Shown: positions 15,690 to 24,866 of the stretch, one piece after another
How the letters are laid out: each line of letters starts with the position of its first letter
Numbering within the stretch: position 1 is the stretch's first letter
NCBI GenBank assembly: GCA_963729935.1
Contig: CAVSPW010000002.1
Location: 930,001-994,000 of the forward strand
Length of the DNA: 64,000 nt
DNA from: CAIKMD01 sp963729935
Lineage (GTDB): Bacteria > Pseudomonadota > Alphaproteobacteria > ATCC43930 > CGMCC-115725
Direction of reading: 5' to 3'
Notes under the pieces: generated by a model
What the model saw: only the letters and a program-made list of their open reading frames with translations
What the model was told of the DNA's origin: nothing
The model's database searches: none
Position numbers and translations under genes: made by a program

Positions 15690-17552
15690 CTACGCCACGC
15701 CGTCGTCTTGGTCTTTACTTTCCAGTTCGGTCCGTTGCAACTGCTCAACCCGCTCCCAGGTTTGCGGGGTCGTATCGGCTGCACAATGCGCCACAGCCTC
15801 TTTAAGCTCGGTTGACGACAGGCGCCGCTGAAACTGCGTTTTCATATGATTCCACCCGCCACGCGCCGTCTCTGCATCGACATCGAGTCGCGCAAACCCG
15901 GCATGAACCAATACGCGGGGGGAAAGAACCTTCTGAACAATCTCACTGAATCCATTGTCTGTGAGGTAGCGCCTCAGCGCCGCTGCTTCAAGGTCCGGTT
16001 GCAACGCATGGGCTTTCTGGATGGCGCGGCAAAGCCTGTCAAGGTCCGGGGCGCTCAATTCAATTGCCGACAAATCTTCGACAATATCGTTCAAAAGAAA
16101 CGGATGATTAAGGATCAGCGCGAGCAGTACTTCCTCGCGCCGGCGCCGCAGCAATCCCGGATCGCCCGCGGGCGCCGCCTCGCGCCAGGGCGGCGGAGCA
16201 TCGAAGCGCTGGCCGAACCGCAGGCGGTCGCGCCGGGAGCGTCCGGGCGGCAGTTTTGCCGGACCCGGCCGGCCGCCCATCGGTCCGCGCCGCTGGCCAA
16301 AACTCTCCGTCAGGCGCTCGCGGAAGAAGCTTCGATAATGTTCCTGAACGCTGCGATCGCCGATCAGCCGCACTTGCTGGTCGAGCCGTTGTTCGAGCGC
16401 GGCGCGGCGTTCGGGCGTGTCCGCCGGCTTCGCCGCCTCGATGCTCCACAGCACTTCCACCAAAGGCCGCGCGCGATCGAGCACCGCGCCCATTGCCGCG
16501 ACCCCGTGATGAAGGACGAGCGAGTCCGGATCCTCGCCGCCCGGCAATACGGCGAAGCGCAAGCTGAATCCGGGCTTCAGGATCGGCAAGGCCCGCGTCA
16601 GCGCCCGGCTTGCCGCCCGCTGGCCCGCCGCGTCGCCATCGAAGCAGAGAATCGGTTCGGGCGCCAAACGCCACAACTCTTCGATTTGCGCCTCCGTCAA
16701 CGCGGTTCCGAGCGGCGCGACCGCGGTAGCGAAGCCTGCGCGATGCAGCGCGATGACGTCCATATAACCCTCGACCACGATGGCTGAAGGCTCTTTCGCC
16801 GCCGCGGCGCGCGCCAACGCCCAGCCATAGAGCACGCGTCCTTTTTGGAAGAGCGGCGTGTCGGGCGAATTCAGGTATTTGGGCTGGCCGTCGCCCATGA
16901 CGCGTCCGCCGAAGGCGATGATGCGGCCGCGACGGTCCCCGATCGGAAAGATCACGCGATCGCGGAAATAATCGTAAGCCTCGCCGCCGCCCTCGGGCTT
17001 GCGCAGCAACCCCGCCTCGATCAAAAGCGACTCCGGAAATTCCTTGGCCAGCGCGCGCTTCAGCTGATCGCGGCCCGCGGGCGCATAGCCCAGCCGAAAG
17101 CGTCGGATCGTCGGCTCATCGAGCCCGCGACGCTCGAGATACGCGCGCGCGGCTTGGCCTTCGGGCCCACAGAGCGTCTTCTCGAAGTAGGCGCAGGCCG
17201 CATCGACCGCGCCCTGCAGGGTTGCCTGGCGCGCAGCTCGCTCGCGCTCCTCGCGGCTTTCCTGCGGCACTTCCAGGCCGGCCTGACGCGCCAATTGCTC
17301 GACGGCTTCCGGGAAGGAAAGGCTTTCGGTCTGCATGACGAAGCCGATGACGTCGCCATGCGCGCCGCAACCGAAGCAATGATAGAAGCCCTTGTCCTCG
17401 ACCGCGCTGAAGGACGGCGATTTCTCGTTATGGAAGGGGCAGAGGCCGATATATTCGCGGCCCCGCCGGATGAGCTTGACGCGCCGCCCGACGATCTCCG
17501 CCAAGGATACGCGCTGGCGCAATTCGTCAAGGAAGCGGGGCGGAAAGGCCAT
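15690..17552 (-). CDS. dnaG: DNA primase DnaG
   Basis: A 620-residue primase that lays RNA primers at the replication fork. The N-terminal zinc ribbon has C38, H41, C59 and C62. The TOPRIM domain includes VVEGYMDVIALHRAGF with E261 and D265, and CFDGDAAGQRAA with the acidic pair at 305-307. The C-terminal third is a helicase-binding-type domain. The start MAFPPRFLDELRQRVSLAEI is typical. It lies between yqeY and rpoD on the same strand. Confidence 0.98.
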   Translation of the reverse strand: MAFPPRFLDELRQRVSLAEIVGRRVKLIRRGREYIGLCPFHNEKSPSFSAVEDKGFYHCFGCGAHGDVIGFVMQTESLSFPEAVEQLARQAGLEVPQESREERERAARQATLQGAVDAACAYFEKTLCGPEGQAARAYLERRGLDEPTIRRFRLGYAPAGRDQLKRALAKEFPESLLIEAGLLRKPEGGGEAYDYFRDRVIFPIGDRRGRIIAFGGRVMGDGQPKYLNSPDTPLFQKGRVLYGWALARAAAAKEPSAIVVEGYMDVIALHRAGFATAVAPLGTALTEAQIEELWRLAPEPILCFDGDAAGQRAASRALTRALPILKPGFSLRFAVLPGGEDPDSLVLHHGVAAMGAVLDRARPLVEVLWSIEAAKPADTPERRAALEQRLDQQVRLIGDRSVQEHYRSFFRERLTESFGQRRGPMGGRPGPAKLPPGRSRRDRLRFGQRFDAPPPWREAAPAGDPGLLRRRREEVLLALILNHPFLLNDIVEDLSAIELSAPDLDRLCRAIQKAHALQPDLEAAALRRYLTDNGFSEIVQKVLSPRVLVHAGFARLDVDAETARGGWNHMKTQFQRRLSSTELKEAVAHCAADTTPQTWERVEQLQRTELESKDQDDGVA

Positions 17553-17664
17553 GGCGCTGTCGGCTTTCGGCGGTCAGCTATCGGCCGCCCTCATGACGGC
17601 GCAGTCCAAGTGTAGCCCACGGCGTCCGAGCGTCAAACGACCGCACGGGGCTGGTGCGCGCCGG

Positions 17665-18121
17665 CTAGCTCAGCAGCTTCTTCACGGTCGCGCTCGCCTT
17701 CGACGGGTCGAGCTGGCCGGCATATTTCTCGCGGAGCGCCGCCATCACCCTGCCCATGTCCTTGACGCTCGCCGCGCCGGTCGCCGCGATGATCTCCTTG
17801 ATCGCGGCTTCCGTCTCCGCGTCGGAGAGCGCCTTTGGCAAGAAGCGCTCGATGATCGCGATCTCGCCGCGTTCCTTCTCGGCCAGCTCCGGGCGTCCGC
17901 CCTTCTCGTAGAGCTCGATCGAACTCGCGGCGCTGCTTGATCATGCCCTGCATCATCTGTTGAATGTCGGGATCGGCGATGCCTTCGGCTTGGCCCTTGG
18001 GCCGTACCTCGATATCGCGCTCTTTCAGCCGCGCCAGGATGAGGCGCACGGTCGAAACCGTGAGCGTATCCTTGTCGCGCATCGCCTGCTTCAAGGCGTC
18101 GGTGAAACGCTCGCGCAGCAT
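17665..18121 (-). pseudogene. yqeY: GatB/YqeY domain protein, frameshifted
   Basis: The first frame reads MLRERFTDALKQAMRDKDTL... to MMQGMIKQRRE. The family continuation, SIELYEKGGRPELAEKERGE then IAIIERFLPKALSDAETEAA and KDMGRVMAALREKYAGQLDP, is in a different frame, ending KLLS-stop at 17665. The break is at 17921-17926 (minus strand GAGTTCGATC); removing one T gives GAGTCGATC and a normal-length product of about 151 residues. YqeY resembles the tRNA-binding tail domain of GatB. It is the first gene of yqeY-dnaG-rpoD. Because all other positions look conserved, a sequence error is plausible. Confidence 0.85.
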
Positions 18122-18299
18122 CGCGGCACCCTCCTGATCTTTGCGGCGAAAACTAGCGCAAACCCCGTCTTGACGAAAGCACGCGCACAGACTATGTGCC
18201 GCCTTTGACCCGATCGCTTTCCCGTTGCGCCGCCGGTCCCGACTGGCGACGCGTCTTGGCGCATATCGGCCACCGCTCGACGAGGCTTGCTCTGCGGAA

Positions 18300-19469
18300 A
18301 TGACTGACGCGCCCCCGTTGCTCGCGCGCCCGCCCGGCACGAATGCGGCCCTCGTTTTGGCCGATGGCAGCATTTTTTGGGGGATGGGGCTCGGCGCGCC
18401 GGGCGTGAGCGTCGGTGAGGTCTGCTTTAATACGAGCATGACCGGCTATCAGGAGATCATGACCGACCCCTCCTATGCCGGGCAGATCATCACTTTCACC
18501 TTCCCCCATATCGGCAATGTCGGCGCCAATCCGGACGACATCGAGACGACGACGCCGGCGGCACGCGGCCTCGTGTTGCGCGCCGAAATCACCGAACCGT
18601 CGAATTTCCGCGCGCGCCAGCATTTCGACGCCTGGCTCAAAGCGCGCGGCCTCGCCGGCATGGCCGGCGTCGACACAAGGCGTCTGACACGCCGCATCCG
18701 CGATGGCGGCGCGCCCAGCGCGACGCTTGCCTATGCCACCGACGGCAAGCTCGATCCGCCCGCGCTCGTCGCCGCAGCTCGCGCCTGGCCCGGGCTCGAA
18801 GGCATGGACCTCGCCAAGGAAGTCTCCTGCCGTCAGAGCTACCACTGGGACGAGACCGGGTGGATCGAAGGCGTAGGCTATGGCCGGCTCACGACGCCGC
18901 GCCGCCGCGTCGTTGCGATCGATTACGGCGCCAAGCGCAATATTCTGCGCATGCTCGCCTCGGAGGGCTGCGCCGTCACGGTCGTGCCCGCCGATGCCAG
19001 CGCCGCGGACATTCTGCGCCATCAGCCCGACGGGATTTTCCTCTCCAATGGACCGGGCGATCCCGCCGCGACCGCTCAATATGCCGTGCCGGTGATCCGC
19101 GCGCTGATCGCGACCGGCAAACCGCTCTTCGGAATTTGCCTGGGTCATCAACTGCTGGCGCTCGCGCTCGGCGCGCGGACAAGCAAGATGGCGATCGGGC
19201 ATCGCGGCGCCAATCATCCGGTCAAGGACCTCGCCACCGGCAAGGTCGAGATCACCAGCCAAAATCACGGCTTTTGCGTCATTCCCGAGTCGCTGCCGGC
19301 GAGCGTGGAAGCGACCCATGTCTCGCTCTTCGACGGCTCGAACGAGGGGCTGCGCGTCAAAGACCGGCCGGTCTTCTCGGTTCAGTACCACCCCGAAGCA
19401 AGCCCCGGCCCGCAAGACAGCCACTACCTCTTCAAGCGTTTCACCGCGATGATCGAGGAGCGGCATTAG
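18300..19469 (+). CDS. carA: Carbamoyl-phosphate synthase small subunit
   Basis: A 389-residue glutaminase subunit that supplies ammonia to CarB for arginine and pyrimidine synthesis. I chose ATG 18300 (MTDAPPLLARPPGTNAALVL) because the family N-terminus follows directly. The N-terminal domain shows SVGEVCFNTSMTGYQEIMTD. The class I amidotransferase domain has the nucleophile C280 in FGICLGHQLLALALG and the histidine-glutamate pair in VQYHPEASPGPQD. It is divergent from yqeY and 3 bases upstream of carB. Confidence 0.98.
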   Translation: MTDAPPLLARPPGTNAALVLADGSIFWGMGLGAPGVSVGEVCFNTSMTGYQEIMTDPSYAGQIITFTFPHIGNVGANPDDIETTTPAARGLVLRAEITEPSNFRARQHFDAWLKARGLAGMAGVDTRRLTRRIRDGGAPSATLAYATDGKLDPPALVAAARAWPGLEGMDLAKEVSCRQSYHWDETGWIEGVGYGRLTTPRRRVVAIDYGAKRNILRMLASEGCAVTVVPADASAADILRHQPDGIFLSNGPGDPAATAQYAVPVIRALIATGKPLFGICLGHQLLALALGARTSKMAIGHRGANHPVKDLATGKVEITSQNHGFCVIPESLPASVEATHVSLFDGSNEGLRVKDRPVFSVQYHPEASPGPQDSHYLFKRFTAMIEERH

Positions 19470-19472
19470 GCG

Positions 19473-22400
19473 ATGCCGAAGCGCACCGACATCAAATCCA
19501 TCCTCATCATCGGCGCGGGGCCGATCGTGATCGGCCAGGCCTGTGAATTCGATTATTCGGGCGCGCAGGCGGTAAAGGCGCTCCGCGAAGAAGGCTATCG
19601 CGTCATCCTCGTTAATTCCAACCCGGCGACGATCATGACCGATCCGGGCTTGGCGGACGCGACCTATATCGAGCCGATCACGCCCGACATGGTCGAGCGC
19701 ATCATCGAAGTCGAAAAGCCCGACGCGCTCCTGCCCACCATGGGCGGGCAGACCGCGCTCAACACGGCGATGGCGCTGGCAAAGAATGGCGCGCTGAAGC
19801 GGCACAAAGTCGAGCTCATCGGCGCATCCGAGAGCGCGATCGCCAAGGCCGAGGATCGACTGCTCTTTCGCGAGGCGATGGACCGGATCGGCCTGCAATC
19901 GCCCAAAAGCGTGCTGGTTCGTTCGCCCGAGGAGGCGCGCGCGGCGCTCGAGCTCATCGGCCTGCCGGCGATCATCCGGCCTTCCTTCACCCTGGGCGGC
20001 TCCGGCGGCGGCATCGCCTACAACACCGAGGAATTCGAGGATCTCGTCCGCGGCGCCCTGCGTACCTCCCCCGTGCACGAGGTCCTGATCGAGGAATCGG
20101 TGCTGGGCTGGAAAGAATTCGAGATGGAGGTGGTGCGCGACCGCGCCGACAATTGCATCATCATCTGCTCGATCGAGAACATCGATCCGATGGGCGTCCA
20201 CACCGGCGATTCGGTGACGGTGGCGCCGGCGCTCACCCTGACCGACAAGGAATATCAGATCATGCGCAACGCCTCGATCGCGGTGTTGCGCGAGATCGGG
20301 GTCGATACCGGCGGATCGAACGTGCAATTCGCGGTCAATCCGGCCGATGGACGCCTCGTCATCATCGAGATGAACCCGCGCGTCTCGCGATCGTCGGCGC
20401 TGGCCTCGAAGGCGACAGGATTCCCGATCGCCAAAGTCGCGGCGAAGCTCGCGGTCGGCTACACGCTCGATGAATTGAAGAACGAGATCACGCGCGTGAC
20501 GCCGGCCTCCTTCGAGCCGACGATCGACTATGTCGTCACCAAGATGCCGCGCTTCACCTTCGAGAAATTCCCCGGAGCCGAGCCTCTTCTCACGACCTCG
20601 ATGAAATCCGTCGGCGAGGCGATGTCGATCGGACGCTGCTTCGCGGAATCGGTGCAAAAGGCGCTGCGCTCGATGGAAACCGGCCTGACCGGTTTCAACG
20701 AGATCGAAATTCCGGGTGCGGAGAGCGGCGACAAGAGCGCGATCCGCGGCGCACTGGCGAAGCCCACGCCCGACCGGCTCTTGACCATCGCGCAGGCTTA
20801 TCGCCACGGCCTCACCACCTCGGAAATCCATGCGGCGTGCAAATACGATCCGTGGTTCCTTGAGGAGATCCGCAAGATCGTAGCCGCCGAGGCCGTGATC
20901 CGGCGCGACGGGCTTCCCCAAGAGGCGGCGGGGTGCCTGCGCGTGAAAAGTCTCGGCTTTTCCGATGCGCGGCTCGGCGAACTCGCCGGCATGGCCGAGA
21001 ACGAAGTCGGCGCGTGGCGCACCGGGCTCGGGATTCATCCGGTCTATAAGCGGATCGATACCTGCGCGGCGGAATTCCCCTCGCTCACGCCCTATATGTA
21101 TTCGACCTATGAAGGCGACGGGGTGAGCGCGCCCGAATGCGAGGCCGATCCTTCATCGCGCGACAAGGTCGTGATCCTGGGCGGCGGGCCCAATCGCATC
21201 GGCCAGGGCATCGAATTCGATTATTGCTGCGTCCATGCCGCCTACAGCCTCAAAGAGGCCGGCATCGAGACGATCATGGTCAATTGCAATCCCGAGACGG
21301 TCTCGACCGATTACGATACCTCCGACCGGCTCTATTTCGAGCCCTTGACCGCCGAAGACGTGATCGAGCTCGTGCGCGTCGAAGAGAAAAAGGGCCGCCT
21401 CAAAGGCGTCATCGTACAACTGGGCGGCCAGACGCCCCTGAAGCTCGCGGCCGCGCTCGAGGCGGCGCACATCCCGATCCTCGGCACCTCGCCCGACGCG
21501 ATCGATCTCGCCGAAGATCGGCGCCGCTTCCAAATCCTCCTGCAGCGTCTCGACCTGAAGCAGCCGGAAAACGGCACGGCGACTTCGGCGGAAGAAGCTG
21601 AAGCGGTCGCCCAGCGCATCGGCTATCCGGTCGTGATCCGGCCCTCCTACGTGCTCGGCGGGCGGGCGATGGAGATCGTCCACGAGAAGAGCGCGCTCGC
21701 GCGCTATATGAGCAATGCGGTCAAGGTATCGGGCCGGAATCCGGTGCTGATCGACCGCTATCTGCAGGATGCGATCGAGGTCGATGTCGATGCGCTGGCC
21801 GATGGCCAGGATGTCTTCATCGCCGGCATCATGGAGCATATCGAGGAAGCCGGGATTCATTCGGGCGACAGCGCGTGCTCGCTGCCGCCCTATTCGCTGG
21901 CGCCCGCCATCGTCGCGGAAATCAAGCGCCAGACCGCCGCGCTCGCACGCGCGCTCGGCGTCGTCGGGCTGATGAACGTGCAATATGCGGTCAAGGGCAC
22001 CACGGTCTATGTGCTCGAAGTCAATCCGCGCGCCTCGCGCACCGTGCCCTTCGTCGCCAAGGCCATGGGCGTCCCGTTCGCCAAGATCGCGGCGCGGGTG
22101 ATGGCGGGCGAAAAGCTCTCGGCTTTCGTGTTGGAGGCAAAAACGCGACGCCCGCATGTCGCGGTCAAAGAAGCGGTCTTCCCCTTTGCCCGGTTCCCCG
22201 GCGTCGACCTCATCTTGGGACCCGAGATGAAATCGACCGGCGAGGTCATGGGTCTCGATTCGGATTTCGGCCGGGCCTTTGCCAAATCGCAGCTCGGCAG
22301 CGGGGTCAGCCTGCCCCTCCAAGGCCGGGTCTTCGTCTCGGTGCGCGATCACGACAAGCTGCCGGTGGTCGAGCCCTGCCGGAAATTGGTTGCGATGGGG

Positions 22401-22724
22401 TTCTCGCTCATCGCCACGCGCGGCACGGCCGCCGTGCTGGGCGAGGCCGGGCTGCCGGTCGACGTCGTCAACAAGGTCGCCGAGGGCCGGCCCCATATCG
22501 TCGACCGCATGCTCTCGGGCGAGATTCAGCTGGTTTTCAACACCACCGAGGGCGCGCAAGCGATCGCCGACAGCTTCAGCTTGCGGCGTACGGCCCTGAC
22601 CAACGACATCCCCTATTATACGACCCTGGCCGGGGCCCGCGCCGCAGTGCAGGCCATTGTCGCCCTGAAGACCGGCGGCCTTGAAGTCGCCTCCGTCCAG
22701 TCTTATTTTGAAGGGCCATTCTAG
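19473..22724 (+). CDS. carB: Carbamoyl-phosphate synthase large subunit
   Basis: A 1083-residue enzyme that makes carbamoyl phosphate from bicarbonate, ammonia and two ATP. The two homologous ATP-grasp halves are clear: the first begins KSILIIGAGPIVIGQACEFD and contains IRPSFTLGGSGGGIAYN; the second contains VILGGGPNRIGQGIEFDYCC and IRPSYVLGGRAMEIV. The C-terminal allosteric (MGS-like) domain shows GFSLIATRGTAAVLGEAG and LVFNTTEGAQAIADSFSLRR. Length matches the family. It forms an operon with carA. Confidence 0.98.
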   Translation: MPKRTDIKSILIIGAGPIVIGQACEFDYSGAQAVKALREEGYRVILVNSNPATIMTDPGLADATYIEPITPDMVERIIEVEKPDALLPTMGGQTALNTAMALAKNGALKRHKVELIGASESAIAKAEDRLLFREAMDRIGLQSPKSVLVRSPEEARAALELIGLPAIIRPSFTLGGSGGGIAYNTEEFEDLVRGALRTSPVHEVLIEESVLGWKEFEMEVVRDRADNCIIICSIENIDPMGVHTGDSVTVAPALTLTDKEYQIMRNASIAVLREIGVDTGGSNVQFAVNPADGRLVIIEMNPRVSRSSALASKATGFPIAKVAAKLAVGYTLDELKNEITRVTPASFEPTIDYVVTKMPRFTFEKFPGAEPLLTTSMKSVGEAMSIGRCFAESVQKALRSMETGLTGFNEIEIPGAESGDKSAIRGALAKPTPDRLLTIAQAYRHGLTTSEIHAACKYDPWFLEEIRKIVAAEAVIRRDGLPQEAAGCLRVKSLGFSDARLGELAGMAENEVGAWRTGLGIHPVYKRIDTCAAEFPSLTPYMYSTYEGDGVSAPECEADPSSRDKVVILGGGPNRIGQGIEFDYCCVHAAYSLKEAGIETIMVNCNPETVSTDYDTSDRLYFEPLTAEDVIELVRVEEKKGRLKGVIVQLGGQTPLKLAAALEAAHIPILGTSPDAIDLAEDRRRFQILLQRLDLKQPENGTATSAEEAEAVAQRIGYPVVIRPSYVLGGRAMEIVHEKSALARYMSNAVKVSGRNPVLIDRYLQDAIEVDVDALADGQDVFIAGIMEHIEEAGIHSGDSACSLPPYSLAPAIVAEIKRQTAALARALGVVGLMNVQYAVKGTTVYVLEVNPRASRTVPFVAKAMGVPFAKIAARVMAGEKLSAFVLEAKTRRPHVAVKEAVFPFARFPGVDLILGPEMKSTGEVMGLDSDFGRAFAKSQLGSGVSLPLQGRVFVSVRDHDKLPVVEPCRKLVAMGFSLIATRGTAAVLGEAGLPVDVVNKVAEGRPHIVDRMLSGEIQLVFNTTEGAQAIADSFSLRRTALTNDIPYYTTLAGARAAVQAIVALKTGGLEVASVQSYFEGPF

Positions 22725-22780
22725 GCGATGTTTCCTCAAGCTTTCTCGATTATTAACGCCACGGGGACGAAACGACCCGC

Positions 22781-23254
22781 ATGACGAAAATCCCAATGAC
22801 TTCCGGCGGTTTCAACCGCCTGCAGGAAGAACTCAAGCGGCTGAAATCCATCGATCGTCCGGCAATCATCCGGGCGATCTCGGAGGCGCGCGAGCAAGGC
22901 GATCTCGCGGAAAACGCCGAATATCATGCCGCGCGCGAGCGCCAGGGCTTCATCGAAGGCAGAGTCATGGAGCTCGAGGACAAGATTGCCCGAGCCGAAG
23001 TGATCGACGTCTCGAAGCTTTCGGGCAAGGCGGTCAAATTCGGCGCGACCGTCACGCTCGAGGACGAGGAAACCGAGGAAAAGGTGGTCTACCAGATCGT
23101 CGGCGAGGACGAGGCCGATATCAGCAAGGGACGGCTTTCCGTGACCTCCCCTTTGGCGCGGGCCCTCATCGGCAAAACGATCGGCGACAATGTCGAGGTC
23201 TCGACCCCGCGCGGCGCGCGGTCTTACGAGATCGTCAAGGTTCAGTTCAAGTAA
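22781..23254 (+). CDS. greA: Transcription elongation factor GreA
   Basis: A 157-residue factor that enters the RNA polymerase secondary channel and stimulates cleavage of backtracked RNA. The N-terminal coiled coil has the acidic tip within EAREQGDLAENAEYHAARER (the D and E of the GDLxENAEY motif). The C-terminal FKBP-like domain holds GEDEADISKGRLSVTSPLAR and ALIGKTIGDNVEV. It starts 56 bases after carB on the same strand and converges with the Lrp gene 6 bases away. Confidence 0.97.
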   Translation: MTKIPMTSGGFNRLQEELKRLKSIDRPAIIRAISEAREQGDLAENAEYHAARERQGFIEGRVMELEDKIARAEVIDVSKLSGKAVKFGATVTLEDEETEEKVVYQIVGEDEADISKGRLSVTSPLARALIGKTIGDNVEVSTPRGARSYEIVKVQFK

Positions 23255-23260
23255 GGCCCG

Positions 23261-23737
23261 CTACTCGGCCTCGATCGGCACGCCGGGCTCGAATTTCGCG
23301 GTGTGGTTAAGCGGCATCGAGCGGACGTTCTTGACGGTGGGCGCCGGGGTGAGCTTGTCGGCAAGAAAGCGCTGATAGCTGTCCCAATCGACCGCGACGA
23401 TCTTCAACAGAAAGTCGATCTCGCCGGAAAGCTGGTGCGCCTCGCGCACTTCGGGCCAGGAGGAAACCAGATGCTCGAAGGCCTTGAGATCGGCCTCCGC
23501 CTGACTGGCCAGCCCGACCAGAGCGAAGACCGTGATGCCGAAGCCCAGCGCCTCGGGATTAATGTCGGCATGATAGCCGCGAATGAGCCCGGCCTCTTCC
23601 AGCGCCCGCACGCGGCGCAGGCAGGGCGGCGCCGAGATCCCGGCCCGATGCGCCAGCTCGACATTGGTCATGCGCCCATCCTCCTGGAGATCGCGCAGGA
23701 TGTGCCGGTCGATCTTGTCGAGCTTGCTCCGCCGCAT
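23261..23737 (-). CDS. Lrp/AsnC family transcriptional regulator
   Basis: A 158-residue regulator with an N-terminal helix-turn-helix (LDKIDRHILRDLQEDGRMTN, VELAHRAGISAPPCLRRVRA) and a C-terminal RAM (ligand-binding, oligomerising) domain from about residue 65, including VREAHQLSGEIDFLLKIVAV. Family members sense amino acids. The adjacent divergent gene is the ELM1-family protein, about 150 bases upstream, with an AT-rich intergenic stretch (23745-23815) that could hold its promoter and autoregulatory site. The regulated genes cannot be read from sequence. Confidence 0.93.
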   Translation of the reverse strand: MRRSKLDKIDRHILRDLQEDGRMTNVELAHRAGISAPPCLRRVRALEEAGLIRGYHADINPEALGFGITVFALVGLASQAEADLKAFEHLVSSWPEVREAHQLSGEIDFLLKIVAVDWDSYQRFLADKLTPAPTVKNVRSMPLNHTAKFEPGVPIEAE

Positions 23738-23891
23738 GGAAGATTCCTGAAACTACCTGTACTACGAACGATAATTGCTCATCCTAAGGAACAGCAATAA
23801 TATTTCAAGATAGCCGGTGGAGGTTCTTGCCGGTCCCCGGCATGGCGGCTAACACCGGGCCGGCGGGCTTCACGAACGGAACAAGGAAAGA

Positions 23892-24866
23892 ATGACGGCT
23901 TCCGGAGACCCGCCCCGCGTTTGGGTCATGCATGACGGCAAGATCGGCATGGCCAACCAGGTGATCGGCCTCGCCGAGGCCTCGGGCTGGCCCTTCGAGG
24001 AGAAGCGCCTGGCGATCCGCACGCCCTGGAGCCATCTGAGCCCGCATGCATGGTTTCGCCCGATGCGCGCGCTCGATCCCCAAGGCGCGGGACTAGCGCC
24101 GCCCTGGCCCGATCTGGTCATCGCGTGCGGCCGCGTCACGGTGGCCTTGGCGCGCGCCGTCAAGCGCCGCAGCGGAGGCAAGACCTTCTGGGTCCAAGTG
24201 CAGGATCCGCGCTTTGCCCGCAGGGAGGTCGATCTCGTGGTCGCGCCTCGGCACGACCCCGCGGCCGGCCCCAACATCTTCGCAACCCTGGGCGCCGTGC
24301 ATCGCGTAACACCCGCGAAACTCGCCGACGCCGTCGAACGTCTCGGACCGAAATTCGCATCCTTGCCGCGACCCTTGGTGGCGGTGTTGATCGGCGGCGA
24401 CAACGCGGTCTATCGCCTGACCGATGCGGGCTTCGCGCGGCTTTGCGATCAGCTTGCGACGCTGGCGCTTGCGGGCTTCGGCCTGGCGGTCACGCCGTCG
24501 CGCCGCACCGGTGCCGCCAAATCCGCTTTACTGCATGAAAAGCTCAAGGGCCTGCCGGCCGTGATTTGGGACGGCACCGGCGACAACCCCTATTTCGCGA
24601 TGCTCGGCATGGCGGACGCGATTCTCGTGACCGCCAATTCGGTGTCGATGGTGAGCGAGGCCGCCGCAACCGGCAAGCCGGTCCACGTCATTCCGCTCGA
24701 AGGCGGGTCGCCGAAATTCACGCGCTTCCACGCGGCGATGCGCGCGGCCGGCATCACCCGGGCTTTCACCGGCGCCATCGAGCATTGGACCTACGCGCCG
24801 CCCGACGACACCGCGCTCGCGGCCGCCGAGATCCGCCGCCGCATGGAACGAGCGAACTCGAGATGA
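23892..24866 (+). CDS. ELM1/GtrOC1-like family protein (putative nucleoside-diphosphate-sugar epimerase fold)
   Basis: A 324-residue protein of the mitochondrial-fission ELM1 family, widespread in alphaproteobacteria and of unknown activity. Family segments: VWVMHDGKIGMANQVIGLAE, PDLVIACGRVTVALARAVKR, WVQVQDPRFARREVDLVVAP, LVAVLIGGDNAVYRLTD, VIWDGTGDNPYFAMLGMADA and ILVTANSVSMVSEAAATGKP. The second half resembles a GT-B glycosyltransferase sugar-nucleotide site. Its stop overlaps the ATG of the PAP2 gene (ATGA), and a membrane glycosyltransferase lies just beyond, so a role in envelope glycan or lipid modification is possible; this is inference. Confidence 0.9.
   Translation: MTASGDPPRVWVMHDGKIGMANQVIGLAEASGWPFEEKRLAIRTPWSHLSPHAWFRPMRALDPQGAGLAPPWPDLVIACGRVTVALARAVKRRSGGKTFWVQVQDPRFARREVDLVVAPRHDPAAGPNIFATLGAVHRVTPAKLADAVERLGPKFASLPRPLVAVLIGGDNAVYRLTDAGFARLCDQLATLALAGFGLAVTPSRRTGAAKSALLHEKLKGLPAVIWDGTGDNPYFAMLGMADAILVTANSVSMVSEAAATGKPVHVIPLEGGSPKFTRFHAAMRAAGITRAFTGAIEHWTYAPPDDTALAAAEIRRRMERANSR

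Noticed and set aside
18192..21038. A 948-codon minus-strand frame opposite carA and carB
   Set aside because: It has a shadow-like composition rich in R, D and H, with no domain, and it lies across two unmistakable genes on the other strand.
24850..24866. GAACTC near the ELM1 stop as a fifth GAGTC-type frame break
   Set aside because: The frame as given ends with a natural ATGA overlap to the next gene; removing a base would extend the protein without giving a recognisable sequence.
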